Of a stretch of DNA of 45,459 nt, positions 33,666 to 41,342 are shown piece after piece. Source of the stretch: Ochrovirga pacifica (GTDB taxonomy: Bacteria; Bacteroidota; Bacteroidia; Flavobacteriales; Flavobacteriaceae). Numbering within the stretch: position 1 is the first letter of the stretch; the number at the start of each line of letters is the position of its first letter. Position numbers and translations under genes: made by a program. Below the pieces are notes generated by a model that saw nothing but the letters and a program-made list of their open reading frames with translations, was not told where the DNA came from and made no database searches. The stretch is from contig NZ_AFPK01000018.1 in NCBI RefSeq assembly GCF_000220525.1, forward strand, positions 1 through 45,459, given 5' to 3'.

Positions 33666-34709
33666 ATGAAGAAAATACTTCTTATTGAAGACGATATGAT
33701 CGTCCGAGAAAATGTGTATGAGTTAATTTCTCTTGTTGGTTATGATGTTGAAGTTGCCGAAAACGGAATGGTAGGTGTAGCCAAAGCAAAATCTTTTAAG
33801 CCCGATTTAATTATTTGTGATGTAATGATGCCCGAACTAGATGGTTACGGAGTGTTGTATGTACTTTCTCAAAATCCAGAAACAGCCACAATTCCCTTTA
33901 TCTTCTTAACAGCAAAATCAGAAAAAGATGATTTTAGAAAAGGAATGGAACTTGGTGCAGATGATTACTTGTTTAAACCCTTTGAAAGTACTGAACTTAT
34001 TAATGCTATAGAAGGAAGGTTAAAAAAGAATGAACTGCTAAAAAAACACTTTAGTCCTAGCGGAGAAGGTTTGGAATCTTTTTTACAAGAAGCCAAAAAA
34101 ATGGTAACACTAAACGATATTAAAGAAAAATCGGATTTGTACAGATATTCTTCTAAAGAATACGTTTATAAAGAAGGAGAGTGGGCTAATTTTGTATACT
34201 TTATACAAAGAGGTAGGGTAAAAACTTATAAATATAACAACGAAGGAAAAGAATATATTACTTCTGTGTTTAACGAAGGCCAATTTTTTGGATTTCAACC
34301 TATTTTAGAAGACAGGCCTTATGATGAGATTGCAGAAGTCTTAGAAGACACCCAATTAATAAAAATTACCAAAGAAGATTTTTTAACATTAATATACGAA
34401 AACAGGGAGGTTGCTCAGCAATTTATGAAAATGATTTCGATGTCTTTAAGTTCTAAAGAAGAAGACTTAATGCTAATGGCCTATAGTTCCGTAAGAAAAC
34501 GTGTCTCTAAAAAATTACAAGAACTGTTACAAGACAAAGATGAAATTACATTGTTAAGAACAGATTTGGCAAAATTAACGGGAACTACTAAAGAGAGTTT
34601 AACAAGAACACTAACGGAGTTTAAAAATAGTGACATCATTAAAACAGAAGGAAAGAAGATTATCTTAATAGATCGCCAAAAATTACAAAAAATGGATATG
34701 ATTTGGTGA
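33666..34709 (+). CDS. Response regulator fused to a Crp/FNR-type effector
   Basis: A 347-residue fusion. The receiver domain (1-120) has the acidic pair E8/D9, phospho-acceptor D52 in LIICDVMMPE, the Thr in FLTAKSEKDD and Lys in LFKPFES. A cNMP-binding domain (about 145-235) carries KEYVYKEGEWANFVYFIQRGRV, but the phosphate-binding cassette of true cAMP sensors is not evident. A Crp-type HTH (about 270-340) has the recognition helix TKESLTRTL with the Glu and Arg that read TGA half-sites. Phosphorylation rather than cAMP is thus the probable input. It follows the histidine kinase, and its stop codon overlaps Crp-like site B. Confidence 0.92.
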   Translation: MKKILLIEDDMIVRENVYELISLVGYDVEVAENGMVGVAKAKSFKPDLIICDVMMPELDGYGVLYVLSQNPETATIPFIFLTAKSEKDDFRKGMELGADDYLFKPFESTELINAIEGRLKKNELLKKHFSPSGEGLESFLQEAKKMVTLNDIKEKSDLYRYSSKEYVYKEGEWANFVYFIQRGRVKTYKYNNEGKEYITSVFNEGQFFGFQPILEDRPYDEIAEVLEDTQLIKITKEDFLTLIYENREVAQQFMKMISMSLSSKEEDLMLMAYSSVRKRVSKKLQELLQDKDEITLLRTDLAKLTGTTKESLTRTLTEFKNSDIIKTEGKKIILIDRQKLQKMDMIW

Positions 34710-34719
34710 TTTAAATCAA
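34706..34719. promoter_or_regulatory. Crp/FNR-like site B over the response-regulator stop codon
   Basis: GTGAT-TTAA-ATCAA has a perfect 12-bp palindromic core TGATTTAAATCA and one mismatch to TTGAT-N4-ATCAA. Its centre is 39 nt from that of site C. It starts inside the last codons of the response regulator, so it probably serves the next gene. Confidence 0.5.
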
Positions 34720-34744
34720 CAAATATAGATACTGACATAATGTC

Positions 34745-34758
34745 TTGACTGAAATCAA
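34745..34758. promoter_or_regulatory. Crp/FNR-like site C upstream of the baeRF-like gene
   Basis: TTGAC-TGAA-ATCAA has one mismatch to TTGAT-N4-ATCAA. Directly before it is another palindrome, GACATAATGTC (34734-34744). The gene starts 72 nt downstream. A box GATATTTG (34803-34810) with one mismatch to TAnnTTTG would place this site about 65 nt before transcription starts. Confidence 0.5.
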
Positions 34759-34830
34759 TTTTGTATCATGTTTAAATCAATTAGATCAACTTATAAAAGT
34801 TTGATATTTGAGATATAAAAATGAGCAAAG

Positions 34831-35523
34831 ATGATATTAAAGAAAAACATTACCCCCGCAGAGTTTGACAAATTGATTCAAGCAGAAAGTATTAATTGTG
34901 CATCTATTTACTACCCAATTTGCCCAAATTATCCTTTCAACCAAAGTGAAGAAGAAGCAGCAAAACATTTTCAATCGATTATTGAATTGTTGCAACTAGA
35001 AATGCAATCACAAGGATTGTGCTCTAGTACTATCTTAAACATCATCAGTTTGCTTACGCCCCTAACCCAAGCTTCTTTTTTTAAGGAGCAACATGAATGG
35101 ATTGGAAAAACCTTAGTTGTTTTTTCCGATGAAATCCACGTGAACTGCTATCTAGTCGACAAAAAACTAGAACCTTATGCACACATCACAAACAATTACT
35201 ATGTATTGCCTCTTTTTGAATTGTTAAACACACCTAAAAAAGTAAGAACTAGAAAAAGAGTTGCTACAAGTGCACTTACTATTGATAGTTTAGACAAAAT
35301 TATCCCTCTAGCTTTTGAAAAAAAGATAGAAACACTATGCCTATCCCTAAAAAACAGTGTTTACGGAGTGTACGACGAGATTAACAAAACTGTATTGATA
35401 GACAATTATATTAGCTATCATAATATGTCTTTGTTTAATCTAGCAGCCATAGCAACCTATCTTAATGGTGGTAAAGTTTCTATTATTGAGGAGGATGCTA
35501 TGATCCATGCAGAGTTAAGGTAA
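34831..35523 (+). CDS. Miniature baeRF-like protein (release-factor family without the middle domain)
   Basis: A 230-residue protein resembling the bacterial archaeo-eukaryotic release factor (baeRF) family. Residues 1-133 fit the N-terminal domain: ITPAEFDKLIQ, CASIYYPI, an interrupting helix pair, IGKTLVVFSDEIHVNCYLV and YYVLPLFELL. Residues 153-230 fit the C-terminal L7Ae-like domain: DKIIPLAFEKKIETLCLSL, SVYGVYDEI, NLAAIATYLNGGKVSII. Between them, where the family has a roughly 130-residue middle domain, is only a basic linker (TPKKVRTRKRVATSAL). No frameshift is visible. Family proteins are thought to bind ribosomes. It has its own intergenic region with two Crp/FNR-like sites. Recognition is from memory of the family. 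Confidence 0.7.
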   Translation: MILKKNITPAEFDKLIQAESINCASIYYPICPNYPFNQSEEEAAKHFQSIIELLQLEMQSQGLCSSTILNIISLLTPLTQASFFKEQHEWIGKTLVVFSDEIHVNCYLVDKKLEPYAHITNNYYVLPLFELLNTPKKVRTRKRVATSALTIDSLDKIIPLAFEKKIETLCLSLKNSVYGVYDEINKTVLIDNYISYHNMSLFNLAAIATYLNGGKVSIIEEDAMIHAELR

Positions 35524-35554
35524 AGAAATAATTATTTTTAATTATTTCTTTACC
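35519..35554. terminator. Bidirectional terminator between baeRF-like and FNR-like genes
   Basis: A perfect 16-bp stem (35519-35534 with 35539-35554; inner arms AAATAATTA and TAATTATTT) with a TTTT loop. It includes the stop codon of the plus-strand gene and touches that of the minus-strand gene. The stem is very AT-rich, so strength is uncertain. Confidence 0.7.
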
Positions 35555-36243
35555 TAAATTCCACGAGCCTTGGCTGACAATGCTGATTCGTCTAATATTT
35601 TGATAGATTTACCTTCTAAATCTATTAAGTTATCTTTTTTAAATGAAGATAAAATACGTATAGCAGATTCTGTGGCTGTACCCACAGCACTGGCTATTTC
35701 TCTACGACTTAGTTGTATGTTAATAGTATTGTCGTTAGCCACCCCGTAGGTTTCTTTTAAGAAAAGAATCAAGTCTGCCATGCGTTGGTGTACGTTGTTG
35801 GTAGATATGTTGGTAATGGTGTTGTTGGCTTCTTTTAAATCGCTACAAACGGTTTTAAACATTGCGTTAGAAAATTTTGGATTTTCATCTAAAGGTTTCT
35901 GAATCAACTCTTGTGGAATAAAACAAGCAGCTACATCATTTAAAGCTGTAGTAGTAATGGTACTGGGTTCTTTTGTGATGGCAGAATGATAACCAATTAA
36001 ATCTCCTTTTTTTGAAAACTTTACGATTTGTTCTTTACCGTTTTCGTTTAACTGAGACAATTTACAGACTCCATCTTTAATACAGTACACACCGTTGGCA
36101 AATTTTCCTTCAGAAAAAATAACTTCTCCTTTTTTAAAAAGATGTACATCTTTAGAGTCAGAAATTTTAGTTAACTCTTCTTTTGTTAAAGCTTTTAGGT
36201 TATTGAATTGTTTTATCAAGCATTGTTCACATCTATTTTGCAC
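35554..36243 (-). CDS. FNR-like Crp-family transcriptional regulator
   Basis: A 229-residue Crp/Fnr regulator. The N-terminal MQNRCEQCLIKQF gives a CxxC pair (C5, C8); further cysteines are C54, C60, C107 and C133, so iron-sulfur binding as in FNR is possible but unproven (E. coli FNR uses four). The cyclic-nucleotide-like beta-roll (about 25-110) has FKKGEVIFSEGKFANGVYCI. The HTH (about 175-225) has REIASAVGTATESAIR, with the Glu and Arg that read TGA...TCA half-sites. It is divergent from the ccoI-like gene, with a TGAT-N4-ATCA palindrome between. This pairing is common upstream of cbb3 oxidase genes in flavobacteria. Confidence 0.92.
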   Translation of the reverse strand: MQNRCEQCLIKQFNNLKALTKEELTKISDSKDVHLFKKGEVIFSEGKFANGVYCIKDGVCKLSQLNENGKEQIVKFSKKGDLIGYHSAITKEPSTITTTALNDVAACFIPQELIQKPLDENPKFSNAMFKTVCSDLKEANNTITNISTNNVHQRMADLILFLKETYGVANDNTINIQLSRREIASAVGTATESAIRILSSFKKDNLIDLEGKSIKILDESALSAKARGI

Positions 36244-36272
36244 AATATAGGGGATTTTATAAACGATTATTT

Positions 36273-36280
36273 CAAATATA
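36273..36280 (-). promoter_or_regulatory. -7 box TATATTTG of the FNR-like gene
   Basis: An exact TAnnTTTG match on the minus strand, 29 nt before the start codon and about 40 nt downstream of the palindrome at 36311-36324. Confidence 0.5.
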
Positions 36281-36310
36281 CAAAACTAAAAACACTCGTT
36301 TGCCTAGTTT

Positions 36311-36324
36311 ATGATAATAATCAT
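36311..36324. promoter_or_regulatory. Crp/FNR-like site D between the FNR-like gene and ccoI
   Basis: ATGAT-AATA-ATCAT has perfect TGAT/ATCA arms with 4-nt spacing. For ccoI an AT-rich -7-like sequence (TAGAATTTT, from 36345) would place the site near -41, the class II activator position. For the FNR-like gene it lies near -50. It could serve both. Confidence 0.55.
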
Positions 36325-36376
36325 TGCTAGCTTTTTGTTTTATGTAGAATTTTACTACCTATAAAAACAACAACGA

Positions 36377-38737
36377 TTGGCAACATGTTACCACTGCGGA
36401 GATTCCGCCAAAACTATAGATAAAATAGACTATGATGGTAAACTGTTTTGTTGTAACGGCTGCAAAACGGTATATCAAATTTTAAGTGATAATGATTTAA
36501 CGGATTATTATACTTTAGAAAAAAATCCAGGAAGTACACCTTTGAGCACAACCGAAGACTACTATTTTCTGTCAAATCCTAAAGTAGTTCAAAAAATAGT
36601 AGATTTTCAAGAAGAACATCTTGAAGTAGTAACTTTGTACATCCCTAAAATTCATTGTAGCTCGTGTGTTTGGGTTTTAGAAAATTTACAAAAAATACAC
36701 CCTTCTATAATAAACTCTAGAGTACATTTTTCAAAGAAAACGGTACAAATAACCTACCAAACAGAAGTAACTTTATTAGAGGTGGTAAACTTGTTAGCTA
36801 CTATTGGCTATGAGCCTTACATTAGTTTAGAAAACGAAACTAAATCAGAAAAAAAAGACAATATGGCCTTGTACAAACTGGCTGTTGCAGGTTTTGCTTT
36901 TGGGAACACTATGTTTTTGTCTTTTCCTGATTATTTTGGAGGAACAGATGTCTGGTTACAAAAATACCAACCTTTGTTTACCTTGTTAATGCTAGTATTT
37001 TCAATTCCCGTGGTGGTTTACGCAGGTAATGAATACTTGATTTCAGCCTATAAAGGACTAAAAAAGGGAATATTAAATATAGATGTTCCAATTAGTATAG
37101 GAATTTTGGTGCTTTTTGGTCGAAGCACTTACGAGTATTTATCGGCTACAGGACAAGGGTATTTTGATAGTTTAGCAGGATTGATTTTCTTTTTATTGCT
37201 AGGAAAATATTTTCAAAAAAAAACATATCATTTTTTATCCTTCGAAAGAGATTTTAAATCTTATTTTCCTATTGCGGTAACCGTTTTGGTAAAGGATACT
37301 AAAGTGGTGGTTCCCGTAAATGAAATCCAAAAAGATGATTTGCTATTTATCAGAAATAAAGAAATTGTACCTACAGACGGAATTGTTATTAAAGGAACTC
37401 CTTTGTTGGATTATAGTTTTGTTACAGGAGAATCTAGATTGATAGAAAAAAAGTCTGGAGATAAAATTTATGCAGGAGGTAGACATCAAGGAGAGGCTAT
37501 TACTATAAGAGTTACCAAAACAGTAGATCAAAGTTATTTAACTAAATTGTGGAGTCAAAACACGTATGCTGATGCATCCAAACTTACCCAAATTACCGAT
37601 GTAATTAGTAACTATTTTACCATTGGTTTGTTAACTGTTACCTTGCTATCGGCTTTGTGTTGGTGGTGGGTAGATTCCAATCAAATCATCAACGTTGTTT
37701 CTTCTATTTTAATTGTAGCGTGTCCTTGTGCTCTTGCTTTGTCTGCTCCGTTTGCTTTGGGAAATGTGCTGCGTATTTTAGGAAAAAAAGGATTTTATAT
37801 CAAAGACAGCCATGTAGTTGAACATTTGGCAAAAATAAAAACCATTTTTTTTGATAAAACAGGAACTTTAACTGCTCGCAATCAACAAGAGTTAAGTTAT
37901 GTGGGGACTGTGTTAACGGATTACGAACTGTCTTTGATTAAATCATTAACTCAAAACAGCAACCATCCTTTAAGTAGGGTTTTATCCGATACTATTAACG
38001 GGGAACTTCTAAAGTTAGATTCTTTTCAAGAGCTTGAGGGAAGGGGGTTGCAAGCAGAAAAGGAAGGGGTAAAAATAAAAATTGGATCTGCAAGATTTGT
38101 TTTGGGAACTGACGAAGCAACACAAAAAGAAAGTAGAGTGTATGTTTGTATAGGCCGTTCTAAAACAGGGTATTTTAAATTTGGAAGTACTTACAGGAAA
38201 AGTATTTTTAAAACCTTAAAAAGCCTACAAAAAAAATATAAGATTCACATTTTGTCAGGAGATAGCAATGCCGATCAATCTTATTTAGAAAAACAGTTGG
38301 CCACCGATACTCAGTATTATTTCAATCAATCACCTCACAACAAATTGGCTTGTATAAAAAAAGCTCAGCAGCAAAATGAAAATGTAATGATGGTAGGAGA
38401 TGGACTAAACGATGCTGGGGCTTTAATGCAAGCTCAGGTAGGAATAGCAGTAGCAGAAAATGTGAATGTGTTTTCACCTGCTAGCGATGCCATTATTGAT
38501 GCTAGCCAACTGGTTTTATTGCCTAAGTTTATGAAGTTTTGTGAGCAAAGCATTCATGTTGTTCGCATTAGTTTTGTATTGTCTATACTTTACAATATCA
38601 TAGGCTTGTACTTTGCCATCACAGGAAAATTAACTCCATTAATTGCAGCTATTCTAATGCCGTTGAGCTCAATTACCATTGTTACTTTTGTTACATTGGC
38701 TACAAATATTTGGGCAAAAAAACTATTCAAATCATAA
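36377..38737 (+). CDS. ccoI: Copper-translocating P1B-type ATPase (CcoI/FixI type)
   Basis: Inner-membrane copper exporter of the CcoI/FixI kind, needed to deliver copper for cbb3 oxidase assembly. In order: Cys-rich treble-clef domain (C4, C7, C25, C26, C29), an HMA domain with CSSC (C94-C97), actuator TGES (350-353), the CPC motif in VACPCALALS (449-451), phosphorylated Asp D493 in FFDKTGTLT, and GDGLNDAG. The N-terminal Cys domain is typical of CcoI rather than CopA. The only start is TTG at 36377: an in-frame stop lies 15 nt upstream and no ATG fits before MATCYHC. The ccoS and ccoNOP genes that normally follow are absent. Confidence 0.88.
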   Translation: MATCYHCGDSAKTIDKIDYDGKLFCCNGCKTVYQILSDNDLTDYYTLEKNPGSTPLSTTEDYYFLSNPKVVQKIVDFQEEHLEVVTLYIPKIHCSSCVWVLENLQKIHPSIINSRVHFSKKTVQITYQTEVTLLEVVNLLATIGYEPYISLENETKSEKKDNMALYKLAVAGFAFGNTMFLSFPDYFGGTDVWLQKYQPLFTLLMLVFSIPVVVYAGNEYLISAYKGLKKGILNIDVPISIGILVLFGRSTYEYLSATGQGYFDSLAGLIFFLLLGKYFQKKTYHFLSFERDFKSYFPIAVTVLVKDTKVVVPVNEIQKDDLLFIRNKEIVPTDGIVIKGTPLLDYSFVTGESRLIEKKSGDKIYAGGRHQGEAITIRVTKTVDQSYLTKLWSQNTYADASKLTQITDVISNYFTIGLLTVTLLSALCWWWVDSNQIINVVSSILIVACPCALALSAPFALGNVLRILGKKGFYIKDSHVVEHLAKIKTIFFDKTGTLTARNQQELSYVGTVLTDYELSLIKSLTQNSNHPLSRVLSDTINGELLKLDSFQELEGRGLQAEKEGVKIKIGSARFVLGTDEATQKESRVYVCIGRSKTGYFKFGSTYRKSIFKTLKSLQKKYKIHILSGDSNADQSYLEKQLATDTQYYFNQSPHNKLACIKKAQQQNENVMMVGDGLNDAGALMQAQVGIAVAENVNVFSPASDAIIDASQLVLLPKFMKFCEQSIHVVRISFVLSILYNIIGLYFAITGKLTPLIAAILMPLSSITIVTFVTLATNIWAKKLFKS

Positions 38738-38751
38738 GGCACACTTTACCC

Positions 38752-38788
38752 AAAAGAACGTTATTTTATTTTTAGGTAACGTTCTTTT
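38752..38788. terminator. Bidirectional terminator between ccoI and the beta-helix gene
   Basis: A perfect 12-bp stem AAAAGAACGTTA (38752-38763) / TAACGTTCTTTT (38777-38788) with a 13-nt loop. The left arm contains the stop codon (38761-38763) and the right arm the last codons of the minus-strand gene. A T-run follows on the plus strand. Confidence 0.8.
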
Positions 38789-39924
38789 TCTTTGGAGTCT
38801 AATAGGGTTTTAATTTCATCATATCTTTTGCCGTTTATGAATGTATGATCATCAATCATTAACTGTATGTTCTTAGCAGATTTAAAACTTTTAATGGCTT
38901 CTTTTTTTGATTGAATAACATTATCCCCCGTTATTTTTAAATACCCTTGTCCATATCCAATAGAGATGGCTGCATCTGCCATACCCGAAGTAATTTGGTT
39001 ATTGATGAGCGTAACATTCCCAGAACCCGAAGCGTATTTTTCTTCCTCTGTCAATTTTCTTCCCGTTCCATGTCCAATCTTATCGGTAGCATACAATAAG
39101 ATAGCTACATCGGCCATACATTCAATTTTGTTATTTTTAACCAATACATTTTTGGTTCTGTCTTCAAAGTGCAAAGCTTGGGCATACGAACCTGTTCCTC
39201 CTTTAAAGTTTGAATTTTCAATGCATACATTTTGTGTGTTGGCCAAAGCAATATTAAAACGACTAGCAAATCCAAAAGAACAGTTTTTAATATGGATGTT
39301 TTTATGCTTAACAATGTTTGCGTGAGGATTATCTAAACTGATTTGATGGTCTCCTTTGATGAACTGACAAGTATCAATCACAAAATTTTCTAGAACGGGA
39401 CAATCCATGGTTTGTAAGCTGAATTTAGTATTGTTAAACGTACAATTTTTGATAAGTACATTTTTGTACTTTCCTTTAAAATTGATACCTGTGTATTTTC
39501 CGTTTTTAAAATAGCAATTTTCAATAGTAATTTTTTTTGAAGTGTGTGGCTCGTTTTGAAAATACAATTGTTGCATCCCTTGTTCAAACTGTAAGTTTTT
39601 AATGTTTATGTGCTGACTACTTACCTTAAATAAAAAGTTTTTTTGATGAGTTCTAGTAATTTTAAACAACGAATCTCCTTGTATTTTCCCTACAATACTG
39701 ATCTTGTTCTTTTTAATGTGAATAGGATTTTCGTCGTTATGCAATACAATATCCATATCAACAATAACTACATCTCCTTTCTGAGCTTTTTCATAAGCAC
39801 TAACAAATTTTTGGCGATCAGTTGATCCTTTTTGTTTAGAAACTAAAATTTCTTTGGCTAATAAAGGAAGTGCAATAAAAAAGCAAATAGTGGTGCTAAT
39901 AAAAGTCTTTAAAAATAGTTTCAT
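38761..39924 (-). CDS. Secreted right-handed parallel beta-helix protein
   Basis: A 387-residue protein from the ATG at 39924, where MKLFLKTFISTTICFFIALP is a clean signal peptide; eight more residues upstream do not improve it. After a short N-terminal domain (STDRQKFVSAYEKAQKGDVVIV, a typical beta-helix cap) come many short repeats with the pattern I-x-I-x-N-C/S-x-F (QHINIKNLQFEQG, ITIENCYFKNGKYTGINFKG, VLIKNCTFNN, NIHIKNCSFG). This is the pectate-lyase-like or nitrous-oxide-maturation-like fold. No catalytic residues can be assigned, and there are no partner genes to suggest a substrate. Confidence 0.82.
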   Translation of the reverse strand: MKLFLKTFISTTICFFIALPLLAKEILVSKQKGSTDRQKFVSAYEKAQKGDVVIVDMDIVLHNDENPIHIKKNKISIVGKIQGDSLFKITRTHQKNFLFKVSSQHINIKNLQFEQGMQQLYFQNEPHTSKKITIENCYFKNGKYTGINFKGKYKNVLIKNCTFNNTKFSLQTMDCPVLENFVIDTCQFIKGDHQISLDNPHANIVKHKNIHIKNCSFGFASRFNIALANTQNVCIENSNFKGGTGSYAQALHFEDRTKNVLVKNNKIECMADVAILLYATDKIGHGTGRKLTEEEKYASGSGNVTLINNQITSGMADAAISIGYGQGYLKITGDNVIQSKKEAIKSFKSAKNIQLMIDDHTFINGKRYDEIKTLLDSKEKERYLKIK

Positions 39925-40082
39925 AAGTAGGTGTTTTAACACTTGCAATAACTCATTTTTTGATTTGTCTTTGGGACAATCTTGTTTTTTTAAGAAATAC
40001 GAATGTGTTTTCTACGCGATTTTTTTATCAGGGGACAAATAAATAGTAATTTTAAGGAACATTTTAAAAAAATCTTAAATAC

Positions 40083-41033
40083 ATGAGAACCCTAAAATTT
40101 AAAAATAACGATCAAATGCCCGCCTTTGGTTTGGGAACTTGGAAATCGGGTGAAGGAGAAGTGTACAATGCTGTTAAAATTGCCATAAAAGAAGGGTATC
40201 GCCATATTGATTGTGCGGCTGCCTATGGGAACGAAACAGAAGTTGGAAAAGCAATTAAGGAAGTGATTGAGGAAGGAATCGTTACTAGAGATGAGTTGTG
40301 GATAACTTCTAAACTTTGGTGTAATATGCATGCTAAAGAAGATGTGTTCATCGCTCTAAAACAGTCGTTAAGTGATTTGCAGTTAGAATACTTGGATTTG
40401 TATCTTATCCATTGGCCTATCGCTCAAAAAAAAGAAATTCCTTTTGTTAGTGATGCTTCACATTTTATTCCTCTAGAAGAATTGCCTAATGAAACCACTT
40501 GGCAAGCCTTGGAAGAAGCCGTAGCTATGGGATTAACCAAACATATTGGTGTGTCTAATTTTGGTCCTAAAGCGCTACAACAGTTGCTAGACAACTGCAC
40601 CATCAAACCCGAAATGAATCAAGTGGAATGCCATCCGTATTTTCAACAATCAGAATTGATTTCTTTTTGCCATAAAAACAATATACACATTACGGCATAT
40701 GCACCTTTGGGTTCTGGGGATAGGGCTGATAAATTTAAAAAAGTAGACGAGCCTATTTTATTAAAAGATTCAGTAATAAAAGAAATTGCAGCTGCAAAAA
40801 ACGCTAGTATAGGTCAAGTACTTATTAGTTGGGCTTTGCACAGAGAAACTGCTGTAATTCCTAAATCTGTAAACCCTAGCAGAATTGCAGAAAACTTTAA
40901 AGCTCAGAAGGTAGTATTGTCAGACGAAGAAATGAAAACAATTGAAGGTTTAGACAAAAATTATCGTTTCTTAACTGGTGAACATTGGGTGTATGAAGGA
41001 AGTCCATATACTTTAGAAAGCATTTGGGCATAG
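40083..41033 (+). CDS. Aldo/keto reductase (second copy)
   Basis: A 316-residue NADPH-dependent aldo/keto reductase. The tetrad appears as Asp and Tyr in HIDCAAAYGNE, Lys in ITSKLWCN and His in LYLIHWP. The cofactor-binding end AVIPKSVNPSRIAENFKAQ is intact, and the C-terminus YRFLTGEHWVYEGSPYTLESIWA is longer than in the first copy (9401-10243), as in AKR1/AKR2-type enzymes. It stands alone, divergent from the beta-helix gene and convergent with the DUF6095-type gene. Confidence 0.9.
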   Translation: MRTLKFKNNDQMPAFGLGTWKSGEGEVYNAVKIAIKEGYRHIDCAAAYGNETEVGKAIKEVIEEGIVTRDELWITSKLWCNMHAKEDVFIALKQSLSDLQLEYLDLYLIHWPIAQKKEIPFVSDASHFIPLEELPNETTWQALEEAVAMGLTKHIGVSNFGPKALQQLLDNCTIKPEMNQVECHPYFQQSELISFCHKNNIHITAYAPLGSGDRADKFKKVDEPILLKDSVIKEIAAAKNASIGQVLISWALHRETAVIPKSVNPSRIAENFKAQKVVLSDEEMKTIEGLDKNYRFLTGEHWVYEGSPYTLESIWA

Positions 41034-41087
41034 TCAGAATTTTTTTACATCAAAATACAATCGATTGATATTTGGAGTAACAAGAGC

Positions 41088-41121
41088 AAAAGTCCTAGTC
41101 ACAAACTTGTCTAGGGCTTTT
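41088..41121. terminator. Bidirectional terminator between the aldo/keto reductase and envelope cluster
   Basis: Arms AAAAGTCCTAG (41088-41098) and CTAGGGCTTTT (41111-41121) form an 11-bp stem with one wobble/mismatch and a 12-nt loop, with T's following on the plus strand. Confidence 0.8.
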
Positions 41122-41342
41122 TATTTTTCTTCAAATAGGTGCTTTAACAAGGTTTTAATACCCATAACAAATAGGATAATAGCAGTAATAGCCAGTACAA
41201 TTCCAATTATCAAAACAAAGACAATGTCTCCTTTTTGTAAAGCCTTATAGCCTATGTTAATGACTATGGGACTTAATATCAATAAAAAAAGAGTTCCTAC
41301 CATTAAGTTGATTCCTTTGCTTAAATGTTTACTTTGTCTCAT
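41121..41342 (-). CDS. Small DUF6095-type membrane protein
   Basis: A 73-residue protein with two membrane helices (about 12-32 and 40-62) and a basic N-terminus (MRQSKHLSKGINLMVG). It resembles the DUF6095 family, which I associate with flavobacterial murQ loci. Its start overlaps the last 14 nt of murQ, so it is translated as the tail of that operon. The function is unknown; a link to cell-wall turnover is inferred only from position. Confidence 0.75.
   Translation of the reverse strand: MRQSKHLSKGINLMVGTLFLLILSPIVINIGYKALQKGDIVFVLIIGIVLAITAIILFVMGIKTLLKHLFEEK

Noticed and set aside
34734..34744. GACATAATGTC palindrome as a separate operator
   Set aside because: Short and single; mentioned beside site C but not enough for its own claim.
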